Counted from the first letter of the stretch, positions 37,115 to 48,634 are shown. The stretch: 64,000 nt of DNA from Psychrobacter immobilis (GCF_904846225.1 NZ_CAJGZJ010000008.1:49961-113960), one strand, 5' to 3'. Made by a program: numbers and translations. The notes: generated from the letters alone by a model not told the origin.

Positions 37115-37792
37115 ATGAACATTTTAATGGTACTAACTTCACACGATAAATTAGGCGACACGGGCAAAAAAACAGGTTTTTGGCTAGAAGAATTTGCCGC
37201 TCCTTACTATGCTTTTCTTGACGCTGGTGTCAATGTTACGCTAGCCTCTCCTGCTGGTGGTCAACCGCCACTCGATCCTGGTAGCGATACCGAAGACACG
37301 CAGACCAAAGATACCAAACGCTTTAAAGACGATAAAGACGCTCAAGAACGTTTGGCCAATACTGAAAAGCTGGCTGACATGAAAGCGGAAGACTTTGACT
37401 CGGTCTTTTATCCAGGTGGTCATGGCCCATTATGGGATTTGGCCGTCGACCAAAACTCTATCAATTTGATTGAGACATTTGTTAAGCAAGAAAAGCCTGT
37501 GGCCTTTGTTTGCCATTCGCCTGCTGCGCTTAAAAACGTTAAAATTGATGGTGAATATTTGGTCAAAGGTAAAACAGTGACTGGCTTTACCAACTCTGAA
37601 GAAGCGGCTGTTGGCCTTACCGATGTTGTACCATTTTTAGTAGAAGATGCATTAAAAGCCAATGGCGGCAACTATGAGAAAGCCGCTGATTGGGAATCAT
37701 TTGTCGTAGAAGATGGTCTGTTGATTACGGGGCAAAATCCAGCGTCATCAGAAGAAGCAGCGAAACGCTTGATAGCTAAGCTTAACGGTTAA
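37115..37792 (+). CDS. DJ-1/PfpI (type 1 glutamine amidotransferase-like) protein, probable glyoxalase III-like
   Basis: A 225-residue class I glutamine-amidotransferase-fold protein of the DJ-1/PfpI superfamily. The nucleophile elbow is FVCHSPAAL (Cys133, His134) and a conserved acidic residue lies in FWLEEFAAPYY (Glu25 or Glu26). YPGGHGPLWDLA is the partner loop. Members close to this sequence convert methylglyoxal to lactate without cofactor or act as deglycases, which suits its neighbours yqhD, curA and gst. Biochemical activity is inferred. ACAAGGATAATT gives a good ribosome binding site. Confidence 0.88.
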   Translation: MNILMVLTSHDKLGDTGKKTGFWLEEFAAPYYAFLDAGVNVTLASPAGGQPPLDPGSDTEDTQTKDTKRFKDDKDAQERLANTEKLADMKAEDFDSVFYPGGHGPLWDLAVDQNSINLIETFVKQEKPVAFVCHSPAALKNVKIDGEYLVKGKTVTGFTNSEEAAVGLTDVVPFLVEDALKANGGNYEKAADWESFVVEDGLLITGQNPASSEEAAKRLIAKLNG

Positions 37793-37856
37793 TATCGCGT
37801 AGCAGCTAACATCGCTTGACGCTCAACATAAAAGATCACTTAAAAAGGTCAACATC

Positions 37857-38486
37857 ATGATTCGCTTACATCATCTCAATCAATCACGATCATTACGCAT
37901 ATTGTGGCTTCTAGAAGAATTGGGGCAGCCGTATGAGATTGTTAGCTATCAGCGTAAGGCTGAAAATAACTTAGCGCCTGATAATCTCAAGGAGATACAT
38001 CCACTGGGTAAGTCGCCAGTCATCGAACTAGATGGTCAGGTCTATTCAGAGTCGGGTGCGATCACGGAGCTATTGATCGAACGCTTCGCGCCAGATCGCT
38101 TGCGCCCTATAACTGATAGTGTAGATTACGGACATTATTTACAGTGGATTGATTTTGCCGAAAGCTCATTGATGTTGCCGTTAATGCTTGAGTTATTTAC
38201 CAAAAAAGCAGGCATCAATGACAATGAGTTTTTGAATGGTTATATCGATCAAGAAAAGACCAAACTTTTCAGTTATTTAGATTCAGCGGTCAAAGACAAG
38301 TCTTATATCGTTGGTAATAAGCTGAGCGGTGCTGACTTTATGTTGTCATTCGACTTGATTATTCTTGCTAAGCGTCAGAAATTAGATAACTATCCGCATA
38401 TTAAACAATACGCGTTGCAACTGGCCAGTCTTGACAGTTATCAGCGTGCCATGCGTTTAGAAGCAAATTATGACGAATCGCTCTAA
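37857..38486 (+). CDS. Glutathione S-transferase
   Basis: A 209-residue protein with an N-terminal thioredoxin-like domain (SRSLRILWLLEELGQPYEI, the cis-Pro region KSPVIELDG and the glutathione-binding YSESGAITELLIERF) and a C-terminal helical domain ending GADFMLSFDLI. It conjugates or reduces electrophiles with glutathione. A Ser in SRS near residue 11 is the likely catalytic position. It is the last gene of the run, 64 bp after the DJ-1 gene with an AAAAGGTC ribosome binding site, and is closed by a terminator beyond MITE copy D. Confidence 0.92.
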   Translation: MIRLHHLNQSRSLRILWLLEELGQPYEIVSYQRKAENNLAPDNLKEIHPLGKSPVIELDGQVYSESGAITELLIERFAPDRLRPITDSVDYGHYLQWIDFAESSLMLPLMLELFTKKAGINDNEFLNGYIDQEKTKLFSYLDSAVKDKSYIVGNKLSGADFMLSFDLIILAKRQKLDNYPHIKQYALQLASLDSYQRAMRLEANYDESL

Positions 38487-38504
38487 TAGATTTTTTTAAA
38501 ACTA

Positions 38505-38674
38505 GGGCGTGTCATTATTTAGATTGTGAGGCTTAAAATGAGATAAATTGCAATCAAACAAGGAAAATAACGCAGATAATATCGAGATATTAACCAGTTA
38601 TTTGACGATGTTTGGTAAAATTTAGCCATTGTAAGACCACTAAATGATTAAGTGTGCTAATTGATGACATGCCC
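38505..38674 (-). repeat. MITE-like element, copy D (170 bp)
   Basis: GGGCGTGTCA ... GATGACATGCCC, flanked by TA on both sides. It shares the long central and right portion with copy C (AACGCAGATAATATCGAGAT, CACTAAATGATTAAGTGTGC) but its left end beyond GGGCGTGTC is diverged. It lies between gst and its terminator. Confidence 0.82.
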
Positions 38675-39170
38675 TATTATCCTATTGTCTATAAAAACAG
38701 CTCTGTAAAGGGCTGTTTTTATTTTTGATCGAAAATCCTATTACCTATAATGTCAGATAATATAAAGCAGGCGCTTTAAAGCCTTTTTTACTTAAGTTAA
38801 TAGGGTTATCGATGTATTACCCGATTTGTTCTCATAGTAAACCTCTAAAATATAGTTGATTCAATTTGAAAGTGGTACAAGGCAACCGAGTGTAGATGTA
38901 TATTTGATACCTCAAACGAGGTTAACGCTATTACTCTTTTATAGTGTATTGACTATAGATTACGATACATGTAATGAATTACGAGTATATAAAAAAATCT
39001 CAATCGAAATTATGATAAAATATCTCAAGTTTTTTTTGAGCTATTTTTTAGCTTTGTAAGTACTTCAAATAATACTAAGCCAATAGCTACTGATTCAACT
39101 GATACTGTCTATTTGTCATTTGGGCGCTGTGTTATGTCACTTAATCTCCTATAAATATCGTCGTACGCTC
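38675..39170. other. Intergenic region before the DHA2 exporter
   Basis: It holds the gst terminator (38693-38725) and then AT-rich DNA with another TATAGT ... GACTATA-bounded stretch (about 38851-38955) that may be a further, diverged repeat. The 67-codon frame at 38856-39059 runs through this stretch, has no ribosome binding site and no recognisable product, so I do not call it. Confidence 0.5.
38693..38725 (+). terminator. Terminator downstream of gst and MITE copy D
   Basis: AAAAACAGCTC pairs with GGGCTGTTTTT (one mismatch or wobble at the base of the loop) followed by ATTTTT. Confidence 0.8.
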
Positions 39171-40859
39171 ATGAATACTGAATATCAATTTAAGCCACAT
39201 GAAAAACCAATGATGGTGGGTTCTCCAGCCAATCCTGATCATCCTGCACGCCGTAAAGTATTTTATTTACTTATTGGTATTTTCATTGGTATAACTGCCA
39301 GCTTCCAAAACGGTCTACTCGTTGCAAACTTGACTCAAATTCAAGGCCAGCTGGGCTTAACGCCCGTCGAAGGTGGTTGGATATCTGTCAGCTACAATAT
39401 GACCAATGCCTGTATCACCGTCCTACTGTACAAAATTCGCCAGCAGTTTGGCATGTCGCTTTTTAGTAAAATTACCCTATTTTTTCTATTAGCTGCGACG
39501 AGTTTACAGTGGTTGGTCAGTAGCCATCTATTGAACGCTACCAGTCTCCAAATTGATCCTTATTATCTAGAAATCATTGCTAGAGGACTCAGTGGCATGG
39601 TGGCTAGTGGCATGACCATATTGGGTTTATTCTATTGTTTGCAGGGTATGCCAACTGTCAGACGTACCAGTGGCTTAATATTGGGTTTTGGCTTGGTGCA
39701 GTTTGGTATTCCATTATCACGTATTATTTCGCCCTACCTCGCTGTCGATGGTCTACTCGAAAACTTATTTTTATTTCAATTTGGTTTGGCGTTGATCTGT
39801 TTTGGACTGATTAATCTATTAGAGCTGCCGCCAGGTAATACTGAAAAAGTATTCGAAAAACTGGATTTTTTAAGCTTTGCATTTTTTGCTAGTGGTCTTG
39901 CCGCGTTGGCGGTGTTTTTGGTACAGGGCCGCATACAATGGTGGACGACACCTTGGCTAATTTACTCACTCATTATTGCAAGCGTCAATATTAGCATCGC
40001 ACTATGGATTGAAACGCACCGCAAAAATCCCATGCTACAAGTTCGCTGGATGCGTAGTCGCAATATTATTGCTTTTATGATCACGGGTGCGGTGATGCGC
40101 ATCTTGCTGTCTGAGCAAAATGTAGGCGCCGCAGGGTTACTTGCCAGCCTTGGCTACGGTAACGATCAGCTGATTACTTTTTATGCGGTCATCATATCTG
40201 CCAGTATATTGGCATTGGTGATTAGTATTTTTACGACCGCTGCGACAGAGTTGCGTCGTCCCGTTATTTTTGCCGTGGCATTGATCGCCTTAGGTTCTTG
40301 GATGGACGTTGGTGTGTCTATTAATTCAGCACCCTATATGTTTTATCTCAGCCAGTTTTTGATTGCCTTTGCCGCGGTTTATTTTATGGGGCCTTTGGTT
40401 TTTGAAGGATTTTTGCGGGCTATTGCCAGTGGTCCTGCTTATATTATTAGCTTTTCAGTGATTTTTGGTATTTCTCAAACGGTTGGCGGGCTTGCTGGTG
40501 CTGCCGCCATTCAAGCTTTTACCACTATTCGGACAAAGGTGCACTACGCTGATATGGTCAGCTCACTCAACTTAGGAGATCCTGAGTTAGTCGCACAAGT
40601 TGCAGGCGCACGTAGGGCGTTATCGAGTCAAACCACAGATTCTGCCCAAGCGAATGTTGCTGCCATCGGTCAAGTTGTGCAAGGTATCCAGCGGCAAGCG
40701 ACCGTTTCGGCGTATAGCGATTTATTCTTTGTAATGGCCAGTATGGCTACTCTCGCAACGATTATCTTATTGATCAATTATTTTTACTATCGCTATCACA
40801 AACGTAACCCGCTTGCCAAAGAGCTTGCGGTGATGGCCAAAATGCGTGAATCAAAATGA
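39171..40859 (+). CDS. DHA2-type MFS multidrug exporter (EmrB-like)
   Basis: A 562-residue inner-membrane protein with about 14 hydrophobic segments, matching the drug:H+ antiporter-2 family. The first helix IGIFIGITASFQNGLLVANL is followed by GLTPVEGGWISVSYNM, the usual region after helix 1 in EmrB homologs. I chose the ATG at 39171; the frame is open from a TTG at 39120 but those codons lack family features. Paired with the periplasmic adaptor 69 bp downstream, it would form two parts of a tripartite pump. No outer-membrane channel gene is near. Confidence 0.88.
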   Translation: MNTEYQFKPHEKPMMVGSPANPDHPARRKVFYLLIGIFIGITASFQNGLLVANLTQIQGQLGLTPVEGGWISVSYNMTNACITVLLYKIRQQFGMSLFSKITLFFLLAATSLQWLVSSHLLNATSLQIDPYYLEIIARGLSGMVASGMTILGLFYCLQGMPTVRRTSGLILGFGLVQFGIPLSRIISPYLAVDGLLENLFLFQFGLALICFGLINLLELPPGNTEKVFEKLDFLSFAFFASGLAALAVFLVQGRIQWWTTPWLIYSLIIASVNISIALWIETHRKNPMLQVRWMRSRNIIAFMITGAVMRILLSEQNVGAAGLLASLGYGNDQLITFYAVIISASILALVISIFTTAATELRRPVIFAVALIALGSWMDVGVSINSAPYMFYLSQFLIAFAAVYFMGPLVFEGFLRAIASGPAYIISFSVIFGISQTVGGLAGAAAIQAFTTIRTKVHYADMVSSLNLGDPELVAQVAGARRALSSQTTDSAQANVAAIGQVVQGIQRQATVSAYSDLFFVMASMATLATIILLINYFYYRYHKRNPLAKELAVMAKMRESK

Positions 40860-40928
40860 TTTGGTTCATTATATTAATAGTAGTCAAAACCTTTCAGCAT
40901 TTATTTATTCAATATTTAGGAGCGCGTC

Positions 40929-42212
40929 ATGAGTCAAGAAAAACCTAGTGAGCTTAACCAAGAAACTCAGACGTTAACTGACGCTTCAACCAAATCTGAT
41001 GCTCCCACAAAAAACACACCGACAGAATCTGATCTTAATAAGACAGAGATGACAACGGACTCTGTGCAAAATCAAAAAGAACCCTTAGAAGCTAGAGCAA
41101 CGGCAGATACGGTAGACAATAATGAGCCGCCTATGCCGCCAAAAGAGTCTATTGATAGTGCTGCTGGCTGGTCACCCAAGAAAAAATCTTATTTGAATTT
41201 AGGATTATTGATTCTATTAATTGTCATTGGGGTTGGATTGGTTTTATACGCGTGGAAGCTACCACCTTTTACGCCAACCATACAACAAACCAATAATGCC
41301 TTTGTCAAAGGCCAAACGACCATTATTAGCCCGCAAGTATCAGGCTACGTGACCGAAGTGGCTGTACAAGATTTTACCAATGTAAAAGCAGGTGATCTGC
41401 TGATAAAAATTGACGATCGAACGTTCCAGCAACAGCTTGAACAAGCGCAAGCAAATACCGAAGTTGCCCTGACCAATCGCTCTAGTAATACTCAAGACAC
41501 CCAAACTAGCCAAGCTCAAATCGAAGCACGAGAAGCGGATTTGTATAGTGCCAAAATCAATGTTGAAAGTGCGCGTGAAGATGTGAATCGCTATCAAGGT
41601 TTGGATGCCATCGGTGCTGTATCAAAGGCAGAGGTTGCTCATATCAAGGCACAGCTGGCACAGGCGCAGGCGGGTGTTCAGCAAGCAGAAGCCAATCTAC
41701 AAGCTGCCCGTGAAAATCGTGAAAAAACAAGTGGCAGTCGATCATCGCTAGATGCGAATATAAAAAGTGCGGATGCAGGTGTCAAGCAAGCACAAATTAA
41801 TTTGGACAATACCATCATCACCGCCCCTGAATCTGGCCAGCTGAGTCAAGTCAGTGTCAAAGAAGGCCAATACGTTAGTGCTGGTACACAGCTGATGTAT
41901 ATCGTACCAAAAGGTGTGTGGATTATTGCCAATTTTAAAGAGACTCAGATAGCAAAAATGGCTATTGGAGAACCAGCAACCATTCATGTTGACGCGCTTG
42001 GTGGTGCCAAATTTAGTGGTCATGTCAGTAACATCTCACCAGCCACAGGCAGTGAATTTAGTGCTGGTGCGGCCAATCCTGCGACGGGCAACTATATCAA
42101 AATTGCCCAACGCATTCCTGTACGAATCGATTTGGATCAAAATCAGCCTGAGCTTGCACGCTTACGCCCCGGTATGTCGGTTTCTGTCGATATCGATACC
42201 AGCGTTAAATGA
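40929..42212 (+). CDS. Periplasmic adaptor (HlyD/EmrA family)
   Basis: A 427-residue membrane-fusion protein. A long polar N-terminal cytoplasmic tail (about 90 residues rich in Thr, Glu, Asn and Pro) precedes a single membrane helix at about 91-113 (YLNLGLLILLIVIGVGLVLY). Next come the lipoyl half-motif TTIISPQVSGYVTEVAV, a helical hairpin of Gln/Ala-rich coiled coil, the second half-motif ITAPESGQLSQVSVKEGQYV and a beta-barrel domain. It pairs with the exporter just upstream. TTAGGAGCGCG is a strong ribosome binding site. The N-terminal tail is longer than that of E. coli EmrA. Confidence 0.92.
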   Translation: MSQEKPSELNQETQTLTDASTKSDAPTKNTPTESDLNKTEMTTDSVQNQKEPLEARATADTVDNNEPPMPPKESIDSAAGWSPKKKSYLNLGLLILLIVIGVGLVLYAWKLPPFTPTIQQTNNAFVKGQTTIISPQVSGYVTEVAVQDFTNVKAGDLLIKIDDRTFQQQLEQAQANTEVALTNRSSNTQDTQTSQAQIEAREADLYSAKINVESAREDVNRYQGLDAIGAVSKAEVAHIKAQLAQAQAGVQQAEANLQAARENREKTSGSRSSLDANIKSADAGVKQAQINLDNTIITAPESGQLSQVSVKEGQYVSAGTQLMYIVPKGVWIIANFKETQIAKMAIGEPATIHVDALGGAKFSGHVSNISPATGSEFSAGAANPATGNYIKIAQRIPVRIDLDQNQPELARLRPGMSVSVDIDTSVK

Positions 42213-42229
42213 AATAAATAGCATAAAAA

Positions 42230-42272
42230 AGTCTCTAATCAATCCCATTATAAAAGGGTTGATTAGAGACTT
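42230..42272 (-). terminator. Terminator of pdxH
   Basis: AGTCTCTAATCAA pairs with TTGATTAGAGACT, continued by CCC/GGG. The A run at 42225-42230 becomes a U tract on the minus strand. It could also block readthrough from the adaptor gene. Confidence 0.85.
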
Positions 42273-42298
42273 ACACTGTCTTTAAAACAGCTGCATGG

Positions 42299-42964
42299 CT
42301 ATGGTAGTAAACGTTTGGTCGTCCAATTTGCTACATCGTCTTTGCTGTCACTCTCTTGCATATAAACAATGCGGTCGTGCATCCGATTGGCGCGCCCTTG
42401 CCAAAACTCCATTTTTTCAACGGTGATTTCATAACCACCCCAAAATTCAGGTGTTGGTACTGGCTTGTTTTCTGGATACTGCGTTTGTAATTGTTCGAAC
42501 GTTTGTTCCATTATGTCACGATTGACCACTTCACCGCTTTGTGGACGACTAACCCACGCCCCTACTTGGCTATCATGCGGGCGTTTTTGAAAATATGCCG
42601 CAGATTTATCATTGTCAATTTTAGCAATACTGCCGCTAATACGAATTTGACGCTCAAGTTCATGCCAAAAAAACAGCGCTTCAGCATTCGGGTTTTCAGC
42701 GATGTCCTGACCTTTCGCACTTTCATAGTTGGTATAAAAGACAATACCATTCTCTGTAATTTCACGCAGCAATACGATACGGACACTAGGTTTATTATCC
42801 GCGCCGCAGGTTGCTAAGCTCAATGCATAGGGTTCTTGTACGCTTTGTTCTATTGCCTCATTCATCCACGCCTTTAACAGCTCAAATGGCGAATCTGGTA
42901 CTGACTGTTGATCAAGCATACCCTTCTCGTATGACAGGCGTTGATTGGTAAAATCCATGCTCAT
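42299..42964 (-). CDS. pdxH: Pyridoxamine 5'-phosphate oxidase
   Basis: FMN-dependent enzyme that makes pyridoxal 5'-phosphate from PNP or PMP. The 221-residue protein has the family blocks PYALSLATCGADNKPSVRIVLLRE, GIVFYTNYESAKGQDI, ALFFWHELERQIRISG (shown as fragments), AWVSRPQSGEVV and the C-terminal EFWQGRANRMHDRIVY. All are typical of PdxH, and the length fits. AAGGACTTAAA precedes the ATG. It starts 38 bp after glmM on the same strand and is probably cotranscribed with it. Confidence 0.96.
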   Translation of the reverse strand: MSMDFTNQRLSYEKGMLDQQSVPDSPFELLKAWMNEAIEQSVQEPYALSLATCGADNKPSVRIVLLREITENGIVFYTNYESAKGQDIAENPNAEALFFWHELERQIRISGSIAKIDNDKSAAYFQKRPHDSQVGAWVSRPQSGEVVNRDIMEQTFEQLQTQYPENKPVPTPEFWGGYEITVEKMEFWQGRANRMHDRIVYMQESDSKDDVANWTTKRLLP

Positions 42965-43002
42965 TTTAAGTCCTTGTTTTGCTATTATTTTTTTAAAAGC
43001 GA

Positions 43003-44373
43003 TTAGCCCAATACTGCTTTAATACGATCGGCCAAATCATTGGCCATCACGTCGCATTCAATCACATCATCTGACTCAACCATCACTCGAATCATGGGCT
43101 CTGTACCAGACTGACGAATCAGTAAACGACCACGCCCTTCTAACGTAGCCTGCGCTTTATCAAAAGCGGCGACCAGTTCTTCATGCTCAAAAGGATCTTG
43201 CATCTGAGACAAACGTATATTGACCAGTTTTTGTGGTAACACCTCAAAACCTTCGACAAGATCACTGAGCGCACGCCCTCGAGCTTGCATCACGGCCAAT
43301 ACTTGCAAAGCCGCTATAATAGCATCGCCCGTACGACTTTTATCTAAGCATAAGATATGTCCAGAAGGCTCTCCGCCCAATATCCAGCCCTTGGCTTCAA
43401 GGCTCTGCATGACATAACGGTCGCCTACTTTTGCACGAGCAAACTCAATATCCGCTGCTTTCAGTGCTAGTTCCAGCCCCATATTACTCATAAGTGTACC
43501 AACCACGCCCTCAGCCTTGGTATGACCTTGAGTCGCCAACAAGTATAAGATGCCATCACCGTCGATTAGCTTACCCGTTTCGTCAACCATCACGATACGA
43601 TCACCATCACCGTCTAAGGCGATACCAACATCGGCTTCGTGCTCGAGTACCGCTTTTTGTAAACCCTCAGGATGCGTCGAACCGCAATCAGCATTAATAT
43701 TAATGCCATCAGGCGTATTATTAATCGCGATTACATTGGCACCAAGCTCACGCATGACTCTTGGTGCCACACTGTAGCCTGCCCCATTGGCACAATCGAC
43801 GACGATGGTCAGATGACTCAGATCATACTGATAAGGAAAACTGCCTTTACAGAATTCTATATACCGACCTTTGGCATCATTGATACGATTGTTTTTGCCA
43901 AGTTTGGAAGGATCCAGAATAGGCATGCTTACATGATTGACGCTCTCAGATTGAGTCATAATGGCTTTTAATTTGTCATTAATAGCGGTTTGCATCTCAT
44001 CGGTTAGCTTTTTGCCATTACTCGAAAAAAACTTGATGCCATTATCATAATAGGGATTGTGCGAAGCAGAAATGACCACGCCAGCATCTGCATGAAAACT
44101 ACGAGTCAAATGAGCGATAGCAGGCGTTGGCAATGGCCCTAGCAGATTTACATCGACACCCGCTGCATTAAATCCTGCTTGTAACGCGCCCTCAATGACA
44201 TAGCCTGACAGGCGGGTATCTTTACCAATAACCACACTTGGTTTACGCGCCGGATTGTCATTGTTTTCTACTAATACCAGCCCCGTCACATAGCCTAACT
44301 TCAAAATAAAATCAGGTGAAATAGGTAATTCACCAAATTTACCGCGAATGCCATCGGTGCCAAAGTAGCTCAT
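43003..44373 (-). CDS. glmM: Phosphoglucosamine mutase
   Basis: It interconverts glucosamine 6-phosphate and glucosamine 1-phosphate for peptidoglycan and LPS precursors. [14 protein letters not shown] opens the protein, the phosphoserine loop is [14 protein letters not shown] (Ser104), the metal loop is [14 protein letters not shown] and the sugar loop is [10 protein letters not shown], followed by the phosphate-binding [12 protein letters not shown] near the C-terminus. The 456 residues are close to the usual 445. It is upstream of pdxH with a 38-bp gap. Confidence 0.97.
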   Translation of the reverse strand: MSYFGTDGIRGKFGELPISPDFILKLGYVTGLVLVENNDNPARKPSVVIGKDTRLSGYVIEGALQAGFNAAGVDVNLLGPLPTPAIAHLTRSFHADAGVVISASHNPYYDNGIKFFSSNGKKLTDEMQTAINDKLKAIMTQSESVNHVSMPILDPSKLGKNNRINDAKGRYIEFCKGSFPYQYDLSHLTIVVDCANGAGYSVAPRVMRELGANVIAINNTPDGININADCGSTHPEGLQKAVLEHEADVGIALDGDGDRIVMVDETGKLIDGDGILYLLATQGHTKAEGVVGTLMSNMGLELALKAADIEFARAKVGDRYVMQSLEAKGWILGGEPSGHILCLDKSRTGDAIIAALQVLAVMQARGRALSDLVEGFEVLPQKLVNIRLSQMQDPFEHEELVAAFDKAQATLEGRGRLLIRQSGTEPMIRVMVESDDVIECDVMANDLADRIKAVLG

Positions 44374-44465
44374 TATGGGTGCTCTCCAAGTCTAAAAGTG
44401 AAAGGTCAGGCCTATATGCAGGCAATACTATCATTATAATAATCTGATTATGTATTTTACAAATA

Positions 44466-44501
44466 AAACAGCCAACAATAGCAAGGTATTGTTGGCTGTT
44501 T
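44466..44501 (-). terminator. Terminator of guaB
   Basis: AAACAGCCAACAAT pairs perfectly with ATTGTTGGCTGTTT around eight bases, 70 bp after the guaB stop. Flanking A/T tracts are moderate. Confidence 0.88.
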
Positions 44502-44570
44502 GTATCTCAAAGTCACTGCAGCCCTACAAATCAGAGGGTGTTGATATAAAATCAGGCTGAAAACTATCGT

Positions 44571-46484
<1,914 letters not shown>

Positions 46485-48476
46485 TTACTCGTCTTCATGT
46501 TTAAGTATCACACGCTCAGATGGTAAGTATTTGTTTTGCTGCTCATGCAAGTAGCCAAGCATCCTCTCACGTACCTCACAAGCCAGCGTCCATGCTTCCA
46601 TAGGGCCTATCGCTGACACAGAGCCACGCAGTTGAATCGTTTTTTCAGTCACCTCAACCACAAATATTTCAGGCTCAGTTTTGTTGTCCCAAAGCTTGTT
46701 ATTTTTAACCACCGATATAAAATGCTGACGAATGCCATCAATATCTGCACCATAGTCAATGTATAAAAACACAGGACAGGTCTGATGTACCTCTGTATGT
46801 GACCAGTTCTCTACCCTTTCAGTGATCAGTTGGCGCATTGGCACGATTAATCGACGTTCATCCCATGTTTTCAGTACCGCATAAGTGTAACGCAAATCTT
46901 CAACGGTACTAAAGTTGCCATCCATTATCACACTGTCGCCGATGCGTACGGGCTGCGTCAGTGCCACCTGCACGCCAGCGATAATATTACCTAATATAGG
47001 CTGTGCGGCGATGCCGATGACCACGCCAGCAATACCAGCAGAAGTCAATAAGGTCTTGCCAAGGCCATCCATATTGGCAAACTCACTAAGCCCAATCCAA
47101 ATGCTGCCGAGAATCATCACAAAGATAAAAACGCGACGGAATATCGATACATAAGTGCGGCGACGTCGTTCCTTATCAAAATGCTCTTCTGACAGATTTT
47201 CGATCTGCATGTTTTGATAGCGATTGGCAAAAAAGTTAATGACACGAATACCAAGCCACATAGCACTAAATACTAGACCAGTCCAAATAAGCGGGCGCGT
47301 CGATGAAGCAACGGCATCTAAGTAGGGAAAGCCGCCTGAAACCAAAGTGAAAACGAGCAAAAAGCTAATCGTGAAGGTCAAAGGTACCGTCAGTTTGCTG
47401 ACCAAATCTGCCACGCCATTGCTACTACCGACATACATACTGTATTTTTCGTCATCAATATAATAACTGATGATCTTTTCAGCCCCCTTACTCAGTAGCC
47501 AGCCGACACCCATCGTGAACAAGAAAAATAAGATGAGTGCTAAAAACTCCCACAATGCGATGCCAAAAACTTTAAATTTCATCCACGTGGGTAAGTAGCG
47601 CTCAAACTCTGCTGGATGATACTGCTCATAGAGATTGTCAATATTGCCCACTGTCTGAGCGGAGAACACCCAAACAGGCGCACCATCCTCCGTTCGTACG
47701 CGCTGCAAATGGATGGGAACACGGCGCTCACGGTAATCAATATAACCAAGCTGAATAGAACGTCTGGCAATGCCCAATACACTGCTGGTATTACCAAGCG
47801 GTGGTTCAATCAGGCCATCAGGTCGATCTGGCAAATCGTCAAACACATAAAGCTTTTTTTCAGACAATAAAAAATCAAGACGCTTTGTCAATTCCAAAGC
47901 ACGAGTACGCTGAGTCTTTTCATCAATCAAATTCATATTGAGGGCGTAAGCGGCCAAATCATACTGATGCTTCATCACTGCTGATTGAAAAAACTCTAAC
48001 GTTGCAAGCGGTGTGGTTAGATTCGGCGGTACATCCAATGGCGGTAAGCCCACATTGAGTCTGTCTAAAAGGTAGTAATTTTCATTATACTCACCCGTCA
48101 GACCAGAATCCCCCTGCAATGTCCCTGCTTGCTCTACGGCATTACGCTCAGTAGGATCAAACACATTTTCAGCGATGCTAGAAACACTAAGATCCTCCTC
48201 TTTGATCGTATTGATTTTTTGAGTCGCATACTCCGCCAATTTATCCAGCTTATCTGGCGTTTGTGAATCAGCTTTGTCATTTGTACTTTGCTCATCATTT
48301 GCACTGGCCGCATTAGCGGGTATATAAATCGTACTGATGGCAATAATGAAAAAGCCCAATAGCAATTGCAAGGTGTTATCGCACAGACTAAAACGCCTTA
48401 CATTGTAATGGTGATTGCATGCACCATCACTTGCAGTCAAATTATCTTCAATAGCACCATTTTTGAGAGTATTCAT
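46485..48476 (-). CDS. Mechanosensitive ion channel family protein (MscS-like, large)
   Basis: A 663-residue inner-membrane channel that would release solutes on hypo-osmotic shock. A signal-like hydrophobic segment ending IPANAASA is followed by a periplasmic domain of about 230 residues, then four to five membrane helices. The pore helix and MscS beta domain read AGIAGVVIGIAAQPILGNII and VRIGDSVIMDGNFSTVEDL, then RLIVPMRQLITERVENWSH. This resembles the mid-sized YnaI/YbdG-like group with an added periplasmic domain. I chose the ATG at 48476 over a TTG at 48515; neither has a strong ribosome binding site. Confidence 0.9.
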   Translation of the reverse strand: MNTLKNGAIEDNLTASDGACNHHYNVRRFSLCDNTLQLLLGFFIIAISTIYIPANAASANDEQSTNDKADSQTPDKLDKLAEYATQKINTIKEEDLSVSSIAENVFDPTERNAVEQAGTLQGDSGLTGEYNENYYLLDRLNVGLPPLDVPPNLTTPLATLEFFQSAVMKHQYDLAAYALNMNLIDEKTQRTRALELTKRLDFLLSEKKLYVFDDLPDRPDGLIEPPLGNTSSVLGIARRSIQLGYIDYRERRVPIHLQRVRTEDGAPVWVFSAQTVGNIDNLYEQYHPAEFERYLPTWMKFKVFGIALWEFLALILFFLFTMGVGWLLSKGAEKIISYYIDDEKYSMYVGSSNGVADLVSKLTVPLTFTISFLLVFTLVSGGFPYLDAVASSTRPLIWTGLVFSAMWLGIRVINFFANRYQNMQIENLSEEHFDKERRRRTYVSIFRRVFIFVMILGSIWIGLSEFANMDGLGKTLLTSAGIAGVVIGIAAQPILGNIIAGVQVALTQPVRIGDSVIMDGNFSTVEDLRYTYAVLKTWDERRLIVPMRQLITERVENWSHTEVHQTCPVFLYIDYGADIDGIRQHFISVVKNNKLWDNKTEPEIFVVEVTEKTIQLRGSVSAIGPMEAWTLACEVRERMLGYLHEQQNKYLPSERVILKHEDE

Positions 48477-48545
48477 ATTTTTCAAAGTCACTGATTTAAA
48501 AGGGGTAATATACAAAGAATAGAGCTAAATATAATCTTACATCTA

Positions 48546-48558
48546 GGGCGTGTCCTCA
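48546..48558 (+). repeat. Solitary MITE terminal-repeat remnant
   Basis: GGGCGTGTCCTCA preceded by TA matches the outer end of the MITE-like family. No body or second end follows; the cysS terminator begins directly after. Confidence 0.5.
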
Positions 48559-48568
48559 TACAGTCTAC

Positions 48569-48593
48569 AAAAAAAGCCAACCTAAGGCTGACT
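48569..48593 (-). terminator. Terminator of cysS
   Basis: On the minus strand AGTCAGCC pairs with GGTTGGCT (two G-U pairs) and is followed by seven T. Confidence 0.75.
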
Positions 48594-48634
48594 TGATTTA
48601 TTACTATAATTATATATGTTTGGTAATATTTATC

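Noticed and set aside
38856..39059. 67-codon plus-strand reading frame
   Set aside because: No ribosome binding site, low-complexity AT-rich translation, and it runs through a TATAGT/GACTATA-bounded repeat-like stretch.
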